Shown here: piece after piece, positions 18,308-27,254 of the stretch
How positions within the stretch are numbered: the stretch's first letter is position 1
Layout: each line of letters begins with the position of its first letter
NCBI GenBank assembly: GCA_020633675.1
Contig: JACKDE010000002.1
Coordinates: forward strand, 248,001 to 312,000
Direction of reading: 5' to 3'
DNA from: Deferribacteres bacterium
GTDB lineage: Bacteria; Zhuqueibacterota; Zhuqueibacteria; Zhuqueibacterales; Geothermadaptataceae
DNA length: 64,000 nt
Position numbers and translations under genes: made by a program
The notes under the pieces: model-generated
Databases searched by the model: none
What the model was told of the DNA's origin: nothing
The model's input: only the letters and a program-made list of their open reading frames with translations

Positions 18308-19429
18308 ATGAGAAAAACGCTTTCAATTCCAAGCCTGCTGATTATCGTCGGATTGAGTCTTGCCCAGATGCAATGCTCCGAGACCAACGCCGGCAATAAA
18401 AATGAAGCGAAAAAGGATAAAGCGGCACAAAGCGATACCACGAATGTGAAAGATAAAAACAACAAGCCCGACGAGAGTGTGCCTGTTGAGGTAACGAAGA
18501 TTGATAAAGGCGAAATATCATCTTTTATCCTGCTCAGTTCGAATCTTGAAACCGAGAGAATGGCTGATGTTTACTCCCGGGTTCAAGGCATCGTTGAGCG
18601 CATTTTGGTTGAAGAAGGCGATTATGTTGAAAAGGGCCAGAAGCTGCTGGAACTCGAAGCTGAAGAACATAAACTGGCAGAAGCTGGTGCCAAAGTAAGC
18701 TATGATCAGCAGACACAAGCTTTCGAGCGTGCTGAGGCGATGTTCAAAAAGCAGTTGCTCAGCAAAGAAGAATTTGAACAAGCCAGATTCTCGATGCAGA
18801 ACGCCCAAATCGAATGGGAAAAAGCCAAGCTGAACTTAGAATACACACATATCGAGGCGCCCATTTCCGGGTTTATCGGCGAGCGCTTGTGCCGTCCCGG
18901 CGATCGTATTCAAGTGTCAAACAAGCTTTTTTCTGTAGTAAACACCCAGGACATCATCGCAATTGTACATGTTCCTGAAAAAGAAATTGGCAAAATCCGC
19001 AAAAGCCAAAAGGCCTTCCTGACCTCAGACAATATTGGCGACAAGCAATTTACCGGCTGGATCAAGCGCGTCAGTCCGGTTGTCGATCCACAAAGTGGCA
19101 CATTTAAGGTCACAATTGGCGTCAGCAATAAAACGGGCAAGCTGCGACCCGGTATGTTTGTCAACGTCCACATCATCACCGAAACACGTCCGAATGCCGT
19201 GCTGGTACCCAAAACGGCCGTCGTCTACGAAAACGAAGCGATGCATGTCTATGTGGTGCGTGACAGCCTCGCGCACAAAGTGAAATTGAATCCAGGTTTT
19301 CAAAATTATGCCGCTATCGAGGCATTATCCGATATCGAAGCTGGCGACAAGGTGATTGTGGTTGGACAAGCCGGCCTGAAAGATCAAACCAAAGTGAAAG
19401 TCGTTTCTGAAAAAGCATCCAGTCTGTAG
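18308..19429 (+). CDS. RND efflux periplasmic adaptor (HlyD/MFP family)
   Basis: A 373-residue membrane fusion protein that links an RND pump to an outer-membrane channel. The N-terminus has a hydrophobic export signal ending near Cys23 (LSLAQMQCSE). It may be a lipoprotein, although the lipobox is imperfect. A 30-residue Lys/Asp-rich linker follows, then the lipoyl half-motifs (VYSRVQGIVERILVEEGDYV and YTHIEAPISGFIGERLCRPG) around an alpha-helical hairpin of residues 125-175. The beta-barrel domain (FTGWIKRVSPVVDPQSGTF) and membrane-proximal domain come last. The ribosome binding site GAGGAGAG is strong. It is followed by two RND genes; no TolC-type channel gene is in the window. Confidence 0.92.
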   Translation: MRKTLSIPSLLIIVGLSLAQMQCSETNAGNKNEAKKDKAAQSDTTNVKDKNNKPDESVPVEVTKIDKGEISSFILLSSNLETERMADVYSRVQGIVERILVEEGDYVEKGQKLLELEAEEHKLAEAGAKVSYDQQTQAFERAEAMFKKQLLSKEEFEQARFSMQNAQIEWEKAKLNLEYTHIEAPISGFIGERLCRPGDRIQVSNKLFSVVNTQDIIAIVHVPEKEIGKIRKSQKAFLTSDNIGDKQFTGWIKRVSPVVDPQSGTFKVTIGVSNKTGKLRPGMFVNVHIITETRPNAVLVPKTAVVYENEAMHVYVVRDSLAHKVKLNPGFQNYAAIEALSDIEAGDKVIVVGQAGLKDQTKVKVVSEKASSL

Positions 19430-19608
19430 CAGGCACATCATGCGACACGTCTTTGTGAGACCTGTTCCCACCGTACGCGATCAAACGGTGATCTTCACAA
19501 TTCCCAATAAATCTAAATAGCAAACTCGCGGAGCGGCCGGCAAGGGTGCTCCGCGCTGTTGCGGCGCTGCCGTTTACACAATTTGAGAACGTAAATTAGG
19601 TCTGCACT

Positions 19609-22600
19609 ATGCCAGAAAATACAGACACGTCTCTGCATAAAATGAAACACCAGATCGGTGAGTTTTATCGTTTTACGACAACGCGCCCGGTCGCAATTCT
19701 GATGGTTGTGATCGGCGTTGTTGTGTTTGGGTGGATTTCCTACGCCCAGCTCCCACTGAATTTGATGCCGGATATTTCTTATCCGTCACTGACAGTTCGC
19801 ACGGAATATACGGGCACGGCACCTGAGGAGATTGAAACAACCATTTCCCGTCCGGTTGAACAAGCGTTGGGCGTCGTAGGAAATTTGGTGAGCATTAGCT
19901 CCGTTTCGAAAGCAGGGCAATCCGATGTCAAGCTTGAGTTTACCTGGAACACCGACATGAACCAGGCGACCTCCGATGTGCGCGAAAAGCTCGATCAGGT
20001 GTTTCTTCCGGACGAGGCCAAACGCCCGTTAATTTTGCGCTACGATCCCAGCCTTGATCCGATCATTCGACTCGGTGTTTCCAGCGGAGATGCGTCGCTG
20101 TTTTTCACCCGCTATCTTGCCGAAGAAGATATCAAACGCAAACTTGAAACCATCCCGGGAGTGGCGGCTGTCAAAGTCAAGGGTGGCCTTGAAGAAGAAA
20201 TCCGCGTCGAGATGGATGAAAAAAAGCTGACCTTGATCGGAATCAATATTCAGCAGGTTAAAAATCGTCTCGCACAGGAGAATGTCAATCTCGCAGGCGG
20301 AAATTTACGGGAAGGCCAGACGGAGTACTTGGTGCGTACATTGAACGAGTTTAAATCGATCGATGAAGTCGCTGAAGTGGTGATCGGCACCTGGAATGAC
20401 AAAGAAATAAAAATTAAAGACGTCGGTCGTGTCAGCCGCACCAACAAAGAGCGCGAAATCATCACGCGCATCAATGGCCACGAAAGCGTTGAAATAGAGA
20501 TTTTTAAAGAGGCTGACGCCAATATCGTGACAGTGGCACATGCCGTGAACCAAGCTGTTTTTGGTACACCTGAACAACAGGCGTTTGTGCGTAATCTCAA
20601 GAAGAAGGAAGAGAAGGCCGAACAAAATTCTGAACCGACGAACGGCCACTCCGACGAAACCAATGGTCACGCCAGCAATGGCGCGGATCAAGTGAACGAA
20701 ATGGTCATGCGGCAAATGACCAATTTTATTGCCTACGATCTGCCGGGCAATATGGATATTGTCAAACTCTCCGATCAATCGGTTTTTATCGAAAACTCAA
20801 TCGATGATGTCAAAACGACGGCCGTCGTCGGTGGCGTTTTGGCCATTTTGGTGCTGTTTGTTTTTCTGCGCAATCTGACGGCGACGATCATTGTCGGTAT
20901 TTCGATTCCGGTGTCGATTGTTGCGACCTTCGCACCGATGAAAATCTTTGAAGTCTCCCTCAATATTATGTCGCTCGGCGGCCTTGCACTGGGTATCGGC
21001 ATGCTCGTCGACAATTCGATCGTTGTGCTTGAAAGCATTGCGCGCTGTCGTGAAGAAGGCGATGATCTGATTTCAGCAACCATGCGAGGCGTCAGCGAAG
21101 TGGGATCGGCAGTGTTTGCGTCAACACTGACAACGATTGCGGTCTTTTTCCCTATCGTGTTTGTCGAAGGTGTCGCCGGCCAGATTTTTGGTGACATGGC
21201 ACTCACTGTGGTTTTCTCTCTGCTGGCATCGCTGGCGGTGGCACTGTTTCTTATTCCGATGCTCTACTCGCGTAACACACAACAATTCGCTGCAGGCGCA
21301 CAAATGCGTGATGTTGTCAGCACCAAGATTTTTCAGTTCAGCAGCGAAGAAAAGGCAGATATCGCATTTAGTGAAGACAGAAACGTTTCAGTCGGTCAGC
21401 GAATTCAAAATGGTGCACTGGCTGCACTGTCAACCGTTGGCCTGCTTGTCTTCAAATTGCTAAAGGTGGTCGCTGCGCTCGTGGTAGCGCTCGCAAAGCT
21501 GGCGATTATGCCTGTGCTGCTGGTGATCACACCTGTGCTCGGACTTCTTAAGCTGGTTCGGCTGGTGAAATTTAACATATCGGATCGCTTCAGCACCTTT
21601 GCCCAAGCCAGCGAACACGGAACCCGGCTGTCATTTGTGCACGAAATATGGCCGACATTTTTGGTCTCAAAGGCGCTTTCTGGTTGCTATGAAGATTTTC
21701 GGAACCTGAAGCTAAACATCAAGAATGCCGGATTTGTCGGCAAGGTCATCAGAGTGCTTTGTGCTCCTGTCGTTATCGCATTTATTTTGATTAAATTTGT
21801 TTTGCAATTTTTCATGGAAGTGGCATTCCGTTTTGCCCATTTTTTTATGGTGGCAGGTGCTGTGTTTGCGAAGGCGCTTTTCATCGAACTGCGTATCGTT
21901 TTCACCATTCCAACGAAGATTGTGTACGCGCTATTCAATATAGGCTATGGCTTTGTTGAAAACAGCTACCCGAAGCTGCTGGCAGCTTCGCTAAGCAATC
22001 GCGCCATGGTTTTGACTTCGATGGCTGGATTGCTGGCAATCAGCATTTTGTGGGTTGCCCCGCGACTCGGCAGCGAATTGATACCGGAAGTGCGCCAGGG
22101 CGAATTTAATGTCGAGATCACCATGCCTGTCGGCACGCCGGTCGAGAATACGGATGAGCGCGTGGCTGAGGTACAAAGCTTCCTCGCTGGCAAAACAGGT
22201 GTCGGGATGATCGCTGCGGTTTCCGGTACCGATAAAAGCGCCAACACAAGTTCGGAAGAGGGCGAGCACACTGCCAAGCTGACTGTCACTGTCGATCGCG
22301 CTGCTGGCATCAGTGAGGATGAAATTGTAGCTGACATTCGCAATGAGATGCACAATTATTCCGGCATTAGCTGGAAAATTTCCCGCCCGGTGCTTTTTAG
22401 TTTCAAAACGCCAATCGAACTGGAAATTCATGGCTACAATTTGACAAAATTGCAGCAGACCGTTTCGCAGCTTGAAGATGATTTGACCGGAATCCCCGGC
22501 TTGTTCGATGTCAAGTCGAGCATGCAGCGTGGCAATCCCGAAGTCCAGATTGTCTACAATCGCGCTTTGTTGGCTAAATACAATCTCAATATTCTGGAAG

Positions 22601-23466
22601 TGGCTTCGATTGTACGAAATAAGATTCGTGGCGACGTTGCGACCGAATTCAAGGAGCAAGATCGCAAAATTGATGTGCTGGTGCAGTTGCGCGAAAAGGA
22701 TCGGGAGAGCATCGATGACTTGCGCCGTTTGGTCGTCAATCCAAATGCGCAGGTGCCGATTCCGCTGGAAGCGGTAGCCGATATTCGTGTCAATGAAGGC
22801 CCGTCAGAAATCCGCCGCGTCGATCAACAGCGCACAGCATTAATCACCGCCAACATCAGCGGCCGCGATTTGCGCAGTGTCAGTGAAGACATTTACGCAA
22901 TGATGCAAGCGACAAACATGCCGAACGATTTCACTTACACGCTGGCAGGGCAGAACGAAGAGATGGAAACCTCGATGAACAGTCTGTACCTGGCGCTCGG
23001 CTTGGCGATCTTTCTGGTCTACATCGTGATGGCGTCGCAATTTGAATCGATTATTCACCCGTTTGTGATCATTTTCACCATCCCGCTTGCACTGATTGGC
23101 GTGATTCTGACATTGTTTGTACTGAACATTCCGTTGAGTATCGTCGTCTTTCTCGGCATGATCATGCTCGCCGGTATTGTCGTGAACAATGCCATTGTGC
23201 TGGTGGACTACATCAACCAACTGCGGGCGCGCGGCATGGAAAAAATGCAAGCGATTGCTGAAGCGGGCAAAGTGCGACTGCGCCCGATTTTGATGACCAC
23301 ATCCACTACCGTGCTGGGCTTGCTGCCGATGGCGCTCGGTTTTGGCGATGGTGCTGAAATCCGCACGCCGATGGCCATTACCGTGATCGTTGGTCTGATC
23401 GCTTCCACAGTCCTGACGCTGGTCGTCATTCCGACGGTATATAGCTTGGTGGATCGGAAAGAGTGA
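19609..23466 (+). CDS. RND efflux permease with a large extra membrane-like insertion
   Basis: A proton-driven inner-membrane pump of the AcrB/HAE1 type, 1285 residues against about 1040 usual. Family features are clear: RPVAILMVVIGVVVFGW at TM1, PDISYPSLTVRTEYTG, the TM4 motif LALGIGMLVDNSIVVLE (Asp then Asn), and LGMIMLAGIVVNNAIVLVDY near the end. Two parts are extra. Residues about 325-365 form a hydrophilic Glu/Asn/Gly/His stretch before TM2. Residues about 555-780, in the loop joining the two halves after FLIPMLYSRN, contain two long hydrophobic blocks. The gene follows the adaptor (179 bases) and precedes a second RND gene. The two pumps may form a mixed trimer, as MdtBC do; that is an inference. 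Confidence 0.9.
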   Translation: MPENTDTSLHKMKHQIGEFYRFTTTRPVAILMVVIGVVVFGWISYAQLPLNLMPDISYPSLTVRTEYTGTAPEEIETTISRPVEQALGVVGNLVSISSVSKAGQSDVKLEFTWNTDMNQATSDVREKLDQVFLPDEAKRPLILRYDPSLDPIIRLGVSSGDASLFFTRYLAEEDIKRKLETIPGVAAVKVKGGLEEEIRVEMDEKKLTLIGINIQQVKNRLAQENVNLAGGNLREGQTEYLVRTLNEFKSIDEVAEVVIGTWNDKEIKIKDVGRVSRTNKEREIITRINGHESVEIEIFKEADANIVTVAHAVNQAVFGTPEQQAFVRNLKKKEEKAEQNSEPTNGHSDETNGHASNGADQVNEMVMRQMTNFIAYDLPGNMDIVKLSDQSVFIENSIDDVKTTAVVGGVLAILVLFVFLRNLTATIIVGISIPVSIVATFAPMKIFEVSLNIMSLGGLALGIGMLVDNSIVVLESIARCREEGDDLISATMRGVSEVGSAVFASTLTTIAVFFPIVFVEGVAGQIFGDMALTVVFSLLASLAVALFLIPMLYSRNTQQFAAGAQMRDVVSTKIFQFSSEEKADIAFSEDRNVSVGQRIQNGALAALSTVGLLVFKLLKVVAALVVALAKLAIMPVLLVITPVLGLLKLVRLVKFNISDRFSTFAQASEHGTRLSFVHEIWPTFLVSKALSGCYEDFRNLKLNIKNAGFVGKVIRVLCAPVVIAFILIKFVLQFFMEVAFRFAHFFMVAGAVFAKALFIELRIVFTIPTKIVYALFNIGYGFVENSYPKLLAASLSNRAMVLTSMAGLLAISILWVAPRLGSELIPEVRQGEFNVEITMPVGTPVENTDERVAEVQSFLAGKTGVGMIAAVSGTDKSANTSSEEGEHTAKLTVTVDRAAGISEDEIVADIRNEMHNYSGISWKISRPVLFSFKTPIELEIHGYNLTKLQQTVSQLEDDLTGIPGLFDVKSSMQRGNPEVQIVYNRALLAKYNLNILEVASIVRNKIRGDVATEFKEQDRKIDVLVQLREKDRESIDDLRRLVVNPNAQVPIPLEAVADIRVNEGPSEIRRVDQQRTALITANISGRDLRSVSEDIYAMMQATNMPNDFTYTLAGQNEEMETSMNSLYLALGLAIFLVYIVMASQFESIIHPFVIIFTIPLALIGVILTLFVLNIPLSIVVFLGMIMLAGIVVNNAIVLVDYINQLRARGMEKMQAIAEAGKVRLRPILMTTSTTVLGLLPMALGFGDGAEIRTPMAITVIVGLIASTVLTLVVIPTVYSLVDRKE

Positions 23467-23492
23467 GATGGCAAATGGCAAACGGCAGATGT
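23463..23492. repeat. Left arm of inverted repeat flanking a four-helix-bundle gene
   Basis: Thirty bases made of imperfect 7-base units of form RATGGCA, overlapping the stop codon of the first RND gene. Its reverse complement matches 23902-23931 at 26 of 30 positions. The four mismatches fall exactly seven bases apart (positions 5, 12, 19, 26) and are all A/G. Confidence 0.85.
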
Positions 23493-23537
23493 AGATTAAA
23501 TGGGGGAAGAAGGCATGCTAAAGCTTGGTCATAAAAA

Positions 23538-23870
23538 TTGGAAGTGTGGAACCTGAGTGTGGATTTTGTGAAAGGCATTTATGAAGTCACTATGGCCTTG
23601 CCAAAATCAGAAGCATTTGGGTTGACGAGTCAACTTCGGCGTGCAGCGGTTTCGTTGCCTTCAAACATTGCTGAGGGTGCAGCGCGGAGTTCAGCAGCAG
23701 ATCGTAGAAGGTTTTATCAAATCGCCCGCTCCTCACTTGTCGAAATCGATACGCAACCTGCGATCGCAACTCGCCTGAATTATTTAGATGAAGAGCACGC
23801 AATTGAGTTGGCTAAAGAAATGAATCACATTTTCGCAAAACTTTCAAGGCTCATTCAAAGCACCGCTTGA
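23538..23870 (+). CDS. Four-helix-bundle protein (S23/IVP, Avd-like)
   Basis: A 110-residue helical protein with the family signature: VWNLSVDFVKGIYEVTMALP, then FGLTSQLRRAAVSLPSNIAE and GAARSS, and a final helix ILQ/LIQ-type end. These small proteins occur as insertions in 23S rRNA genes and as stand-alone genes, and are related to the Avd accessory protein of diversity-generating retroelements. The TTG at 23538 is the first start in this frame; a stop lies just before it. The ATG at 23515 (with GGGGGAAGAAGG upstream) reads MLKLGHKN and would join this frame if the A-run at 23533-23537 had one more A, which would restore the usual HKKLEVW. The gene splits two RND genes and is flanked by inverted repeats. 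Confidence 0.85.
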   Translation: MEVWNLSVDFVKGIYEVTMALPKSEAFGLTSQLRRAAVSLPSNIAEGAARSSAADRRRFYQIARSSLVEIDTQPAIATRLNYLDEEHAIELAKEMNHIFAKLSRLIQSTA

Positions 23871-23901
23871 GATTTATCGAGAGGTCTTGGAATTTCTTTT
23901 C

Positions 23902-23931
23902 ACATTTGCCGTCTGCCATCTGCCATTTCAC
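23902..23931. repeat. Right arm of inverted repeat flanking a four-helix-bundle gene
   Basis: The mirror copy of 23463-23492, 31 bases after the four-helix-bundle stop codon. Together the arms bound a 469-base unit inserted between two RND permease genes. Confidence 0.85.
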
Positions 23932-23990
23932 GATTCAATATAGTTTTTGGCGCAATTGAGCGCAACTTCTCACTACAAACAGGAATAACC

Positions 23991-26900
23991 ATGGCTTCAA
24001 ACAAGTACAGTCTCCTGCCGCGTTTATCCGTTCATCGCCCGGTCACCGTCGTGATGATATTGTGCGCATTGCTGGTCGTCGGCTACATTGCGTTTACCCA
24101 GATTGCGGTTGAGCTCATGCCCGCCGGTTTCTCGCCGCGCTTCCTCGGCGTCTGGGCGCCCTATCCGAATTCCAATCCACAGGAAGTCGAGCAGCAGATT
24201 GCGCGTCCAATCGAGGAACAAATGCGAACGGTGCCAGGCGTTCGACGCGTGGTCACCAACAGCAGCAGCAATGGCTGTTGGAGCTTTGTGGAATTTGCGA
24301 ACGGTACTGACATGGAGTTGGCATATGCCAATGTGCGCGACAGAATGGACCGGGTCAAGTCCGATTTGCCAGATGATCTTGAGCGCACCTACGTACAAAA
24401 GTGGAGCAATGATGACGAGCCGATTGCCTGGATTTCCTTCGCAGAGAAAACGCCGATGGAAGATGCCTACCTGATCATTGAGCAGCTGGTCCAAAAGCCG
24501 CTCGAGCGCGTCGACGGCGTTGCGAAAATTGAAATTTGGGGTGCGGATGAAAAGTCCATTCTTATTCACGTCAACCAGGATCGAGTGAAAAGCTATAAAA
24601 TCAATCTGTACGATGTGATTCAGAATTTACGCAGCGACAATTTCGCGATTTCCAGTGGTCACGTAACCGAGGGCGGTCGCGACGTTTTTGTCCGTTCGCT
24701 GGGCAAATTTCAAAACCTGGAAGAAATTCAGAATCTACCCATCCGCGGCACAAACATCCGATTGAAAGATGTTGCTGAAGTCAAATACGATGTGCCTGAA
24801 AGGCGCTGGCGCAATCGTATCGATGGTGCGAAAGCGATCGGCATCGGGGTTTTCAAAGAGTCGATGGCCAATACCGTCGCACTCTGCGAAGTCCTGCAAG
24901 AGAAGTTTGACACCGAATTTAAACAGGATCCACGTCTGGCCGGATTTAAAATCGATGTGCTGTTTAATCAGGGCGACTGGATTGGCGAATCGGTCGACAA
25001 CCTGCAGCGTGCAGCCCTTTGGGGCGGCGTGTTTGCGTTTTTTGTGCTGTTCTTTTTCTTGCGCCGCCTGCGTATGACCATTATCGTCAATATAGCCATC
25101 CCTCTGTCGATAATGGTTACGATCATTGTGCTTTATTTCGCTGGCTGGACGCTCAACCTCATCACCATGATGGGCATTATGATTTCGATTGGCATGGTGG
25201 TCGACAACTCGATCGTGGTTCTGGAAAACATCTACCGCATGCGCGCCAAGGGTATGAGGCTGAAAGAAGCTGCGCTAAAAGGTGCCAGCGAAGTCGGATT
25301 GGCTGTCACCATGGCAACGCTTACCACGGTGGCGGTGTTCTTGCCGCTCATTTTGATCAACGATGACAGTGATTTCAAATGGTGGATGCTGCGATTAGGG
25401 CTGCCTGTGATCGTTGCGTTAGTCGCATCGCTGCTGATCGCTATGATCTTTATTCCCCTGGCTGCTACCAAAGTGGTCAGCAAAAAAGAAGTGAAAGAGT
25501 CGCGCCTCATCACCAAAACCAATAGCTGGTATCAGAGCGCATTACGTTGGTCGCTCAGCCATCCGGTGCACACTTTTGTGATTCTGCTTTTCGTGATTGC
25601 ATCGATGCAATTTGCTGCAGGCAACGCTAAATACGCCGAAGGCGATGGTGGCAATATCAATGACATCCGGTTGTTTTTTGATTTGCCTGATAATTACGCA
25701 GTTGAAGATACGGAAAAGCTGTTTGATGAAGTCGAGGACTCGGTGTACGCCAAACGCGACCTGTACGGTCTGCGCACCATCAATTCGCGTTTCAGCCACA
25801 ACTGGGGGCAGATGCGTATTTTCCTGAATCCGCCTCCGCGCAAGGACTGGTACGAAGTGGCGTACGCTAATTTGTTGAAAAAATTCGGTGCGCTGCCCGA
25901 TGGCGTTATGGAGCGCAGCGACGTGATCGAAGACCTTAAAAAGCGGCTGCCCAAATATCCCGGCGTCGATATCCGCACACACTGGGGCCGCGGCGGTAGC
26001 GGTCAGGATGCCTCGGTTGAAGTGGTGCTGTATGGCGATGATACCGGGACGCTCATCAACCTGGCCAAGGAAGTAGAACGCCGTCTGCGCTCCATTCCGG
26101 AAATCATCAGCCTGGAAACAGATCGCGAAAAAGGCAATTCCGAAATTCATCTCTATATCAAACGCGACCAGGCCAAGAAATATGGCATTTCACCGACCAC
26201 GATTTCAGGTACAGTGCAATACGCACTGCGCGGCATTCCGTTGCCGAAATACCACACCGCCGATAAAGAGATCGATGTCCACATCCAGTTGGAAGAGGCC
26301 GATCGCCAGAACTTGTCGCAGTTGAAGAATCTCACCTTCTTTTCGCAATCTGGCAAGGAAGTGCCACTCGATGCAGTTGCGTCGTTCTCGGTGCAAAAGG
26401 GCCTTGGCGAGATTCAGCGTGAAAACGGCAAGACCTATCTGGCCGTTAAAGCCAACACCACCGCGGAAAACATGAAAGAAATTCACGGCAAGATCGATCT
26501 GGCGATGGCTGGATTTACCATGCCGTACGGCTATTCCTGGGGCAAAGGTCGTGGATTCAACCGTACGCAGGAGCGCAACGACAGCGTGATGTTCGCGATG
26601 ATATTGTCGGTCACGTTTCTGTTTTTAATTATGGGTGTGTTGTTCGAATCATTTGTCCTGCCGCTCTCTATCGTCTTTGCGATTCCATTCTCGCTGGTCG
26701 GAGCGTTCTGGATTATGTATATCACTGGCACGCCGATCGATTTCATGAGCCAGCTCGGTTTTGTGATCCTGGCAGGTGTGGTGGTCAACAACGCCATTGT
26801 ACTGGTCGATTTGATCAACCGCCTGCGCAATGAAGGCATGCCGCGCTATGAAGCGATCATGGAGGCGGGCAAGCAACGCTTTCGACCGATTTTGATGACG

Positions 26901-27146
26901 GCCTTCACCACCATCGGCGGACTGATTCCGATGGCGGTCGGCAACGCAGCGATGATCGGTATCGCTTACGCGCCGATGGGCCGGACCATTATCGGCGGCT
27001 TGCTGGCTTCGACCGTGCTGTCGCTGATCGCGGTGCCATGGATTTATTGCATTTTCGATGACATGCGCGAGTATTTCAAGAAGCTGACCGCGCTGTACAT
27101 TCGCAAAGAAAAAGCCAGTGGCGCTGAGCTCGCCAGTGAAGCCTGA
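23991..27146 (+). CDS. RND efflux permease (AcrB/HAE1-like)
   Basis: A 1051-residue pump of normal length, with ribosome binding site AGGAAT. TM1 is VTVVMILCALLVVGYIAF, and the periplasmic porter domain carries GVWAPYPNSNPQEVEQQI. TM4 reads ISIGMVVDNSIVVLENIYR, and the late motif is LGFVILAGVVVNNAIVLVD. The central loop is short, unlike in the neighbour at 19609. It is the third pump component after the adaptor and first permease, interrupted only by the four-helix-bundle unit. A decayed copy of its last 100 codons lies at about 28707-28921, evidence of a past local duplication. The substrate is unknown. Confidence 0.92.
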   Translation: MASNKYSLLPRLSVHRPVTVVMILCALLVVGYIAFTQIAVELMPAGFSPRFLGVWAPYPNSNPQEVEQQIARPIEEQMRTVPGVRRVVTNSSSNGCWSFVEFANGTDMELAYANVRDRMDRVKSDLPDDLERTYVQKWSNDDEPIAWISFAEKTPMEDAYLIIEQLVQKPLERVDGVAKIEIWGADEKSILIHVNQDRVKSYKINLYDVIQNLRSDNFAISSGHVTEGGRDVFVRSLGKFQNLEEIQNLPIRGTNIRLKDVAEVKYDVPERRWRNRIDGAKAIGIGVFKESMANTVALCEVLQEKFDTEFKQDPRLAGFKIDVLFNQGDWIGESVDNLQRAALWGGVFAFFVLFFFLRRLRMTIIVNIAIPLSIMVTIIVLYFAGWTLNLITMMGIMISIGMVVDNSIVVLENIYRMRAKGMRLKEAALKGASEVGLAVTMATLTTVAVFLPLILINDDSDFKWWMLRLGLPVIVALVASLLIAMIFIPLAATKVVSKKEVKESRLITKTNSWYQSALRWSLSHPVHTFVILLFVIASMQFAAGNAKYAEGDGGNINDIRLFFDLPDNYAVEDTEKLFDEVEDSVYAKRDLYGLRTINSRFSHNWGQMRIFLNPPPRKDWYEVAYANLLKKFGALPDGVMERSDVIEDLKKRLPKYPGVDIRTHWGRGGSGQDASVEVVLYGDDTGTLINLAKEVERRLRSIPEIISLETDREKGNSEIHLYIKRDQAKKYGISPTTISGTVQYALRGIPLPKYHTADKEIDVHIQLEEADRQNLSQLKNLTFFSQSGKEVPLDAVASFSVQKGLGEIQRENGKTYLAVKANTTAENMKEIHGKIDLAMAGFTMPYGYSWGKGRGFNRTQERNDSVMFAMILSVTFLFLIMGVLFESFVLPLSIVFAIPFSLVGAFWIMYITGTPIDFMSQLGFVILAGVVVNNAIVLVDLINRLRNEGMPRYEAIMEAGKQRFRPILMTAFTTIGGLIPMAVGNAAMIGIAYAPMGRTIIGGLLASTVLSLIAVPWIYCIFDDMREYFKKLTALYIRKEKASGAELASEA

Positions 27147-27179
27147 TCCGGCTCAGCAAGGCTTTCGTAAAAACAAAAT

Positions 27180-27216
27180 GCCCCGATTGCAGTCAATTTT
27201 TGAACACAGTCGGGGC
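27180..27216. terminator. Hairpin after RND operon, T tract only on the minus strand
   Basis: Stem GCCCCGATTG / CAGTCGGGGC (one G-T pair), 33 bases after the RND stop. On the plus strand it is followed by AGGCGCAACC, with no T run. On the minus strand it is followed by ATTTTGTTTTT. A similar hairpin with a good plus-strand T run lies at 28946. Confidence 0.5.
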
Positions 27217-27254
27217 AGGCGCAACCGTACCCGATGCAAAGAATCGGAGTCGAT

